From assembly GCA_023630585.1 (NCBI GenBank), contig CM042553.1, positions 372,501 to 436,500 on the forward strand: 64,000 bases of DNA. The letters run 5' to 3'. This document shows, one piece after another, positions 57,027-64,000 of this stretch (position 1 is the first letter of the stretch; the number at the start of each line of letters is the position of its first letter). The DNA is from Cranoglanis bouderius. Lineage: Eukaryota > Chordata > Actinopteri > Siluriformes > Cranoglanididae. Both the position numbers and the translations under genes were made by a program. The notes under the pieces are model-generated. The model searched no databases. It saw only the letters and a list, made by a program, of their open reading frames with translations, and had not been told where the DNA came from.

Positions 57027-58073
57027 TCACCTAGTGCTTGATTTGGTGCTTGACCTGGTGCTTGAATTGGAGCGTGCCTTGAAGCTTGACTTGGTGCTTA
57101 GCTTGAAGCTTGGCCTGGAACCAGGATCGGAGTCAGCTTTAGCACCTGGATCGGAGTCAGCTTTAGCACCTGGATCGGAGTCAGCTTTAGCACCTGGATC
57201 GGAGTCAGCTTTGGCACCTGGATCAGGGACAGCTTTGGCACCTGGATCAGAGACAGACTTGGAAACAGACTTCGAGACAGACTTGGAAATAGACTTCGAG
57301 AAAGACTTGGAAACAGACTTCAAGACAGACTTGGAAACAGACTTCGAGACAGACTTGGAAACAGACTTCCAGACAGACTTGGAAACAGACTTCCAGACAG
57401 ACTTGGAAACAGACCTCGAGACAGACTTGGAAATAGACTTCGAGAAAGACTTGGAAACAGACTTCAAGAGAGACTTGGAAACAGACCTTGAGACAGACTT
57501 GGAAACAGACTTCAAGAAAGACTTGGAAACAGACTTCGAGACAGACTTGGAAATAGACTTTGAGACAGACTTGGAAACAGACTTGGAAACTGGACAGAGA
57601 ATTAGGTTAGACCCAGAACCATAAACAGATTCAAAAACTTGGTTGGAAACAGAGCTGGAAATTAAATTGGAGACAGGGCCGGAGACAGGGTTGGAGACAG
57701 ATTCTGAAACTGGACTGGAAGCTGAGCTAGGAAGGTAACCAGAGACAGAGGAGGAGACAGAGGAGGAGACAGAGGAGTGTGCTGGGTTGGAAACGGAGCT
57801 GGGAACGGAGCTGGAAATGGAGCTGGGAATGGAGTTGGGAATTAAATCAGCAACCGAACTGAGAATTACATCAGCAAATGAACTGAGAATGAGAGCAAAA
57901 ACATAACCAGAAATTAAATCAATAGAGCTAGCAACTAAATCAAGAACAGGACTGGAAACAGGAATGGAAACTGGACTGGAATCTGGACTGGGAATCTGGA
58001 CTGGGAACTGGACTGGGAACGGACTTTGGGCATAGGCTGAGGCATGGACTGGGAACAGGCCTTGGAAAAGCAC
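57027..58073 (-). CDS. Repetitive Ser/Val/Lys-rich reading frame of LTR element
   Basis: A 348-codon frame, in a different register from the upstream zinc-finger frame and overlapping its end (57940-58073). It is built of tandem peptide repeats: a KSVS type with 12- and 24-bp units at about 57260-57595, and a DPGAKADS type with 24-bp units at about 57120-57240. The region before these is also Ser/Val-rich. No domain is recognised. It could be the C-terminal part of one protein after a single frameshift, or non-coding satellite-like DNA whose unit lengths happen to be multiples of three. Confidence 0.45.
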   Translation of the reverse strand: MLFQGLFPVHASAYAQSPFPVQFPVQIPSPDSSPVSIPVSSPVLDLVASSIDLISGYVFALILSSFADVILSSVADLIPNSIPSSISSSVPSSVSNPAHSSVSSSVSSSVSGYLPSSASSPVSESVSNPVSGPVSNLISSSVSNQVFESVYGSGSNLILCPVSKSVSKSVSKSISKSVSKSVSKSFLKSVSKSVSRSVSKSLLKSVSKSFSKSISKSVSRSVSKSVWKSVSKSVWKSVSKSVSKSVSKSVLKSVSKSFSKSISKSVSKSVSKSVSDPGAKAVPDPGAKADSDPGAKADSDPGAKADSDPGAKADSDPGSRPSFKLSTKSSFKARSNSSTRSSTKSSTR

Positions 58074-59409
58074 CGGAAACCTGACTGGGAACTGGATCAG
58101 AAATTGGCCTTGGAATAGGGCAGAAACCTTGACATGGACTAGAACTAGGGCAGGAACCTGGACATGGACCTGGACATGGACTAGAACTAGGGCAGGAACC
58201 TGGAAATGGACTTGGACATGGACTAGGAACAGGGCAGGAACCTGGACATGGACTTGGACATGTACTAGGACTACGGCAGGAACCTGGACATGGACTCAAT
58301 TTAGCGCTAAAACATGGGCTAGAACTTGGAATGGAGGTCATCCCATGGACCTCAGACATGAACTCGACTTGGGAAGAGGTCATCCCTTGGACCTCTGACA
58401 TGGACTTGGCTTGAGCAGAGGCTATCCCGTGGGCCTCTGACATGAGCAGGACAGGCGAGGAGGTTTTTTCTTGAACTTCTGGCCGGATCGTGGCCTGGGC
58501 GGAGGTCTCCTCGTGGGCCTCCGATGTGAGCAGGACAGGAGTGGAGGTTTCCTCTTGAATCTCTGGCAGGAACGTGGCTTGGGCAGAGGGTTCCTCGTGG
58601 ACCTCCGATATGAGCAGGCCAGGAGAGGAGGTTTCCTCTTGAATCTCTGGCAGTAACGTGGCTTGGGCTGAAGTTTTTTCATGGTCTTCCGATATGAGCA
58701 GGCCAGGAGAGGAGGTTTCCTCTTGAATCTCTGGCTGGAATGTGGCTTGGGCGGAGGTCTCCTCGTGGACCTCTGGTATAAGCAGGACAGGAGAGGAGGT
58801 TTCTTCTTGAACCTCTGACAAGAACATGGCTGGAGTGGAGCACCCCACTTGGGTCTCCGACAAGAACTGAGCTGGAACGGAGCACCCCACTTGGGTCTCC
58901 GACAGGAACTGGACAGGAGTGGAGGTCTCCTCGTGAACCTCCAAAAGCAGCTCTGCTGGAAAAACCTCCTGCTGGGTCTCCGGCTGGAGCTCAGGGCTGG
59001 AGGTCGCCTCGTTAACCTCCAGGAGCAGCTCCGCTGTGGAGACCTCCTGCTGGGCCTCCGGCTGGAGCTCGGGGCTGGAGGTCGCCATGATAACCTCCAG
59101 GGGCAGCTCCGCTGTGGAGACCTCTTGCTGGGCCTCCGGCTGGAGCTCGGGGCTGGAGGTTGCCATGTTTACCTCCAGGTGCTGCTCCGTGGAGGAGACC
59201 TCCTGCTGGGTCTCCTGCTGGAGCTCTGAGGGTGCCCGCCTGTGGAGCCACTTATGTACCCGCCAGCTGCCCTTAAAACAGCCTTGGGAGCAGAAGTAGC
59301 TGCTCCTTACTCCCTGTTTCCTGCAGGTGGGGCACTGCAGGATGGCTGGTCGGGTGCATCCCTTGGTGGCACAATCCTGGGTTAGGGGATGAGAGGTGCA
59401 GGCCACCAT
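57940..59409 (-). CDS. METAP1-type C6H2 zinc finger plus tandem peptide repeats
   Basis: A 489-codon frame. Residues 13-56 match the N-terminal finger of methionine aminopeptidase 1. All eight ligands keep the family spacing: C13/C18, C26/C29, C40/C44, H52/H56, in strings such as LQCPTCRKQGV and YFCSQGCFKGSW. In METAP1 that finger links the enzyme to the ribosome; the peptidase domain is absent here. The finger is followed by 26-aa repeats (ELQPEAQQEVSTAEL type, 59209-58970), then 28-aa repeats (SEVHEETSAQAT type, about 58850-58380), then Pro/Ser/Cys-rich sequence. The frame is the same as that of the Gag start at 59856, separated by one TGA (59455-59457). I infer a host-gene segment captured by the element. 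Confidence 0.7.
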   Translation of the reverse strand: MVACTSHPLTQDCATKGCTRPAILQCPTCRKQGVRSSYFCSQGCFKGSWRVHKWLHRRAPSELQQETQQEVSSTEQHLEVNMATSSPELQPEAQQEVSTAELPLEVIMATSSPELQPEAQQEVSTAELLLEVNEATSSPELQPETQQEVFPAELLLEVHEETSTPVQFLSETQVGCSVPAQFLSETQVGCSTPAMFLSEVQEETSSPVLLIPEVHEETSAQATFQPEIQEETSSPGLLISEDHEKTSAQATLLPEIQEETSSPGLLISEVHEEPSAQATFLPEIQEETSTPVLLTSEAHEETSAQATIRPEVQEKTSSPVLLMSEAHGIASAQAKSMSEVQGMTSSQVEFMSEVHGMTSIPSSSPCFSAKLSPCPGSCRSPSTCPSPCPGSCPVPSPCPSPFPGSCPSSSPCPGPCPGSCPSSSPCQGFCPIPRPISDPVPSQVSGAFPRPVPSPCLSLCPKSVPSPVPSPDSQSRFQSSFHSCFQSCS

Positions 59410-59454
59410 GTTAGCCCGCTTACTCTCATAGTATTCCAGAAATGTTTGACTAGG

Positions 59455-59856
59455 TCAGTCGCCCAGACGGTCCTTCCCCAAAAAGGTCCTGAGGTCGGGT
59501 TGGAAGTCTGGGCTTCCGAACAGCTGGACCAGTAGATCCACCAAGCCCGAAACTGTTTTGAGCTGCGTGGATCTACTGGCAAGGTAGAGCTCCGCCCATT
59601 GGCGAGCGGAGCCGACCAGACGAGAGAGGAGGAACCCCAACCACTCTTCTTCATCGGGTTTGGGGTCCACCAAACTCAAAAAATAAAGTTGTGCCTGCAA
59701 CAAAAAGCATTGAGGCCAAGTGGCAAAGCCATCAAAATCGTCCGGAGGATAGACGAAAGTCCACTGATGGAAAAAAAAGGCATCATGAGCAGGCATTTTA
59801 AATGTGGCGTGGCATGGCGTGGCGTGGCATGCCCTCACTTTCCCCGCTGCATCCAT
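59455..59856 (-). CDS. Gag-like N-terminal region of LTR element
   Basis: ATG at 59856, 19 bp inside the 5' LTR boundary (MDAAGKVRACHATPCHATFK). It encodes a Ty3/gypsy-type Gag core: GFATWPQCFLLQAQLYFLSL, then EEEWLGFLLSRLVGSARQWA and LVDLLVQLFGSPDF. It ends at a TGA (59455-59457), after which the same frame stays open for 1.5 kb. The longer frame reaching back to 60042 runs into the LTR and is not used here. Gag should form the particle that packages the element's RNA. Confidence 0.8.
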   Translation of the reverse strand: MDAAGKVRACHATPCHATFKMPAHDAFFFHQWTFVYPPDDFDGFATWPQCFLLQAQLYFLSLVDPKPDEEEWLGFLLSRLVGSARQWAELYLASRSTQLKTVSGLVDLLVQLFGSPDFQPDLRTFLGKDRLGD

Positions 59857-59874
59857 TTTTTGGGCGGAGTATTC

Positions 59875-60494
59875 TGTTACGACACGTGGTGTGTAGTAGG
59901 ACGAGGGAGTCAGGATGCATGCGCAGGGAACCATGAATGACGAGCTACGGGATAAACACGCGAGGCTAGGAGGTGGTCTGGGAACCACGAATAACGATCT
60001 ACGGGATAAACACACGAGGCTAGGAGGTGGTCTGGGAACCATGAATAACGAGCTACGGGATAAAGCTCAGGCAAGGAGGTGGTTTGGAAACCACGAACAA
60101 AAAAAAGCTACGGAACATATCTAAGTTAAGTTTTAACTAAAGTAAGGTTAAACTAATACTCCGCCCCGAAGCGGAAACGGAGCGGCGTATTTAAACATAC
60201 CGAATCACATGCACAATCAATGACACCTGAAACCAATGATTACACATTACAAGGCGAACCCATGAGGAAACGGGGCAGAGACATGACACAACACAAAAAT
60301 AAAAGCACATGGGGAAACACAGGAGGCGGAGACATGACGTGAATATGACAACACAAAGCACATGGCAAAGGTAAACAAACTGTGAGTCTTTGTGAATGGC
60401 GCTGGAATGCGCTCCTGTGGAATGCGGTCAGTGAAATGCGGAAGTAAGCTACTCGCTAGCTTCGTAGCGAGAGAGAGGGAGAGGGAACTTAACA
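59875..60494 (-). repeat. 5' LTR of the minus-strand element
   Basis: On the plus strand it starts TGTTACGACACG and ends ACTTAACA. A local tandem repeat at 59930-60090 (ACGGGATAAACACGCGAGGC type, about 60-bp unit, three copies) lies within it. Confidence 0.9.
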
Positions 60495-62220
60495 GTAACC
60501 ATGTTTTACCATGTTTTAGCGCATTCCAGCACGATTCATAAAAATCTCCGGACGGTTTAATGAACTCTGGTTTTGTTTATGTTGCCATGTGCGCTTTTGT
60601 TTTTGTTTTACGTCATGTCTCTGCCCCGCTTCCTTATTGGTCCACTGGGTTTGTGTTCTGTCATTGGTTCTCCTTTTATTATGTGATTATTGTTTCCAGG
60701 TGTCGCTTGTGTAGAGAATCAAGCATTACTAGCATTATTCTCTTCCACCAGAATAATGTAATGGATCAACTTTAAACATGAAAAACGAAACAGAAGCGCA
60801 CGCTTGGATTCGAAGCACCTTTTTAAAGGAGACGTGTTTTAAAGCGCTCCCGCATTATCTACCAGAATGTGTAGTAACTCGGATGAATCTGCAATGTTTA
60901 AAAATATTATCCACCAGTTACAATTCATGTAACGAATTAAAAGATGTTTAACACGTTTAAATGTATTGTCCAATTTATATAAGGAATTAGCTCGAATGGC
61001 GTGAAATATATCTATATATCTAATCAATGCGTGTTGTGACCAGTTATAAATATACATCAGCCATGAAAGGGAATTCATGTATGTGCACATATACATATAG
61101 ATAATTAACTACAACAGATTATAATTCATTATGACTATGTATGTGGTCTAGATCAGCTGTAGTCTAGTTTAGATTTATGAACTCTAAAGAGGGAGTTTAT
61201 CCTTCTGGCCAGGAAGAATTAACCCATGAAGTTTGTTATTAAAGATTAGAGCGGGTAATCGAGATTTTATGTAGCGTTTAATTGACTCATCACGTGACAA
61301 AACAGAGACAAATCAAGCGTGGTGATAATAGATTTTAATAACTAGATGTAACTATGGATACGCACAACTAACTCTAAGCAAAACATACATATGTACATCT
61401 ATATACAAGGAAAGAAAAGGCATAGAGAGAAAGTAATGAAATAAAAGGGAAGCAGACAAAAACACAACTAATTAGCCCTTTTCAAAACCAGCAACGAACT
61501 TAAATCTCCTGTAAACAGGGGTACCATCTTAAACGCAGATATAGGTCATTAACTATACTTGCATTGCTTCAGATTGAAAGTTCGCACGAGGTCGTGTAGA
61601 GTTTGCTGGTTCGTCGTGCCATTTTGCAAAAGGCGTGGGCCGTGAGGCGGTTGCGTCCTTTGTCCGGGAGAGAGAGATCCAGGCTTCCTCTTCCCGGGGC
61701 ACATGGCCCCGGGGGAGAGAGAAACCGGAAGGAGTGTAGAAGTGAAGTTGAAGAGTGATGAAGAGAGACTGAGAAGACTGACTGAAGAGTTTCAAAGCGT
61801 GGTGCTGTTTTAAAGACAACACCAACACACACGCCTCTTTGGGCTATGGGCCAATCGGGAAGTTGGATTTGCATGTCCAGGGAGGAGCCGGTTTATACCA
61901 TATTATAAATGAAATTAAGAGAAAGCATGAAATAATGTATCCCATTGCAATATGATATGCATAATCAATCCGGGTATCTCGAGACGATTAACTACATACC
62001 AAATTCGATGGACTTGTAAAGAATATTACAAATAAAACCTGGTTACAGACATTTAAAATGATATCCTAAATTAAGACTATCTAAAATCATTAAGGTTAGG
62101 TCACATAAACACACAATATATGTAAACAAGATAACATCACACTATTTAGGCATCGAATAATTACATATAATTACACGTTACATTCGAGAGAGATTTTTCC
62201 ATTGTGTGTGTAAGGTAAGC

Positions 62221-62271
<51 letters not shown>

Positions 62272-62281
62272 TGTAGGTAGC

Positions 62282-62324
<43 letters not shown>

Positions 62325-62901
62325 GGGGAAGGTTCGTCGTTAGCATTCCAAAGGTCTCTGGTCAAACTGGGGCCAGAGTGGTCATCAAACAGATAGGGAT
62401 TTACAGCTCAAGGAGACAAAGAAATTTCATTGCTAACCCAGGCTGATCCAGAAATCAGTTTGATACGTTCAGACGTTACACTTGTTTGATCTTGTTTGCT
62501 TAGGATTAACTTTGTTACTTAAACCCCTGTCTGTGTCCGCTTCGTGGCGGAGTATTGATTTAGACGTAACTGAAAGTGTTTAAGATTGATAACTATGTAT
62601 AGTGACGAAGATAAAGAATCATAGTGTTTTTTCCTATGTTTTTGTTTACCCGGCGTTCCCGGGTTCTTGGATTCATGCCTCGTAACTTCCTGGATTTTTG
62701 CCCTGTAAAGCCTTTGGATTACTGTCTCATGACTTCCTGTGTTTTTGCCCTGTAAGTGTTCGGATTATTAACTAACCTGTTTGGAATTACTGCCCTAGCG
62801 TGTTTTGGTAATATTATCTTGTTTATTTTTGGATTTTTGTTAGTCTGTCCCCTTTCTTTTGAATGTTTTTATTATTTCGCATGTCCCTAATAAACTGACC
62901 A
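60495..62901 (+). mobile_element. Remnant LTR in plus orientation, split by a solo LTR
   Basis: 60495-60709 and 62481-62901 join across the insertion. The joined sequence resembles the reverse complement of the LTR at 56093-56787 (GCCATGTGCGCTTTTGTTTT, then TTTCCAGGTGTCGC) and has AATAAA at 62889-62894. The first part of the LTR and its 3' end are missing. It sits directly head to head with the 5' LTR ending at 60494. Confidence 0.8.
60710..62480 (+). mobile_element. 1.8-kb solo LTR, copy 2
   Basis: Starts TGTAGAGAAT and ends GACGTTACA, with a 4-bp target duplication CTTG (60706-60709 and 62481-62484). Homologous along its length to 50903-52797 and in the same orientation. It has a longer (GT)n array at 62221-62322 but lacks the long (AT)n of copy 1. 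Confidence 0.9.
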
Positions 62902-63114
62902 CTTTCCCCATAAGAACAAATTCCTTATAATATATACACATCTCTCATCGTTTTGTTGACTTTTGATTTTATTGTACTGTTTTTTCCCGTGCATCCTGCT
63001 TCCATCCTTCCAGAGATTTGTAACACCTAAAATCGGACCTAAAATGTGACATGTCTCGGACCATGTATGTGACATGTCTCAGACCTAAAATCACACGAAA
63101 TATGATTGTTTACA

Positions 63115-63686
63115 GTAACATACATCATGTCATAATAAAGTGTGAAAATGTGAAAAAAAGTCAAATTTAACATAAAGAAAGTCATTTGTTATCAAATGTG
63201 TGGTAACACCGTGTTTTCTCATCTGTCCTCTATGTGCATACACATGGGTGCGCTTCAGGCGCTTAAAACACTATACAGCGCATTTCAAGCGTCTGCGAGC
63301 AAAGGAAATGTGTTTTTCTAAAAAAACGTATGTTTTCAATTCAATGATGCAATGTAATATAACAAATTTCACTTCTTTATAACATGATATGATACTATGA
63401 TGTGTTAGACATGTCTCTGACCTAAAATAACACGAAATATGATTGTTGTCACTTGTTCACTTGAAAACATACGTTTTTTAGAAAAACATGTTTCCTTTGG
63501 TCGCAGACGCTTGAAATTCGCTGTATAGCGCTTTCAGTGCCTGAAGCGCACACATGTGTATGCACATAGAGGACTGATGAGAAAACACAATGTTACCACA
63601 CATATGATGACAGATGACTTTCTTCATGTTAAATTTGACTTTTTTTTTTCCCATTTTCACACTTTATTATGACATGATGTATGTTA
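63115..63686. mobile_element. Foldback element with 225-bp inverted arms
   Basis: 63115-63339 and 63462-63686 are inverted copies of one another with few differences; the outer ends are AACATACATCATGTCATAAT and its inverse. The loop of about 120 bp contains a copy (63408-63448) of the 40 bp lying just left of the left arm (ACATGTCTC...CACGAAATATGATTG). No coding sequence. Confidence 0.92.
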
Positions 63687-63689
63687 TTG

Positions 63690-64000
63690 TTGTAACCCAG
63701 TGCGGGTTATTATTAAGCACATTAATACCTTTTCCCATGTAATGTGAAATTTATAAGGTTTTATGAGTCTAACAGTCTCTGTGTGCTCAGTTGATGCAAT
63801 CAGGTACTGCCTCTTTAAGAGTTACGGTGAACTATAAAGTTTGTTTGTGAGGCACTTGCTCAAAACGTGTTGTGGCCCAGCATGTTTGTTCATTCTTTGT
63901 TGATTTGTTATTTTTGTATTTATTCCCGCCCCTGTGAATATAGGGGAAATTCTGATTGGTGAGGGGGAAAAACCGGAGGAGAGGAGTGATAACCGCTGAA
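63690..64000. other. Possible start of a further LTR-type repeat
   Basis: Begins TGTAACCCAGTGCGGGTT directly after the foldback element and continues to the window end with CTCTTTAAGAG and a GC-rich tail. It looks like the 5' part of an LTR, but the other end is outside the window. Confidence 0.3.

Larger units (their letters stand above)
56093..60494 (-). mobile_element. Minus-strand LTR retrotransposon without pol, with captured zinc finger
   Basis: The LTRs are 59875-60494 (5', 620 bp) and 56093-56787 (3', 695 bp), both with the form TGTTA...TAACA. The internal 3,087 bp begin GAATACTCCGCCC and encode a Gag-like start, a METAP1-like zinc finger and long peptide repeats. No protease, RT, RNase H or integrase is visible, so the element would need a helper. 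No target duplication was found (GTTTG against GTAAC), so the insertion site has been rearranged. The LTRs differ by indels, suggesting some age. Confidence 0.88.

Noticed and set aside
56899..57624. Plus-strand 241-codon Leu/Glu/Asp-rich frame
   Set aside because: Shadow of the 12- and 24-bp repeats; the element's other coding sequence reads on the minus strand.
58849..59299. Plus-strand frames opposite the zinc-finger ORF
   Set aside because: Antisense shadows of in-frame repeats. The minus strand carries the real motif with all ligands.
62161..62365. Thr/His-rich frames at 62.2 kb
   Set aside because: Translations of the (GT)n array in the solo LTR.

Overview
This window looks like teleost fish nuclear DNA, perhaps from an otophysan (catfish or characin type). 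Evidence for this is the many piscine Tc1/mariner elements with TA target duplications, a hAT element with an 8-bp target duplication, LINE and SINE pieces, Ty3/gypsy LTR elements, abundant (GT)n and (AT)n arrays, and two recognisable vertebrate genes with the expected fish-like protein sequence. The species call is inference. About 80 percent or more of what can be identified is repeat or mobile DNA.

Layout. 1-5267 is a GC-rich degenerate trinucleotide tract ending in a pure (GGT/GGC) block and then an (AGT/AGC) block; its many long reading frames are artefacts of 3-bp periodicity. 5.3-9.8 kb holds three dinucleotide arrays, a possible first exon with a signal peptide, a 10-bp minisatellite and an inverted pair of tRNA-like repeats. 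10.3-17.9 kb is a stack of DNA transposons: a Tc1 element, a hAT element beside it, a LINE split by a SINE, and an intact Tc1 element nested inside another. 20.1-22.8 kb contains 5'-truncated U1 and U2 snRNA sequences, each starting straight after an A-run. 24.4-26.3 kb is a frameshifted multi-exon transposase-like pseudogene. 27.1-28.2 kb carries a LINE endonuclease fragment, a 100-N assembly gap and the 5' end of TDRD6 on the minus strand. 28.8-35 kb is mostly Tc1 derivatives and duplicated repeats.

36.46-40.83 kb holds the complete splicing-factor gene SF3B6 (minus strand, four coding exons, 125 aa), with Tc1 elements in its introns and Tc1 sequence starting about 20 bp after its stop codon.

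41.8-56.1 kb is a large intron-rich DNA transposon bounded by inverted repeats of about 115 bp. It encodes a decayed transposase with deubiquitinase-like and PHD-like segments. It has been invaded by a 500-bp solo LTR and by a decayed Ty3/gypsy element, which itself contains a 1.9-kb solo LTR.

56.1-60.5 kb is a minus-strand LTR retrotransposon with no visible pol. Downstream of Gag it encodes a zinc finger matching the N-terminal finger of methionine aminopeptidase 1, followed by long in-frame tandem peptide repeats. This is the most unusual object in the window. 60.5-62.9 kb is a remnant LTR in the opposite orientation, split by a second copy of the 1.8-kb solo LTR. 63.1-63.7 kb is a foldback element with 225-bp arms.

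The only host genes I can defend are SF3B6 and the start of TDRD6. The two candidate single exons near 6.7 and 19.3 kb are weak.
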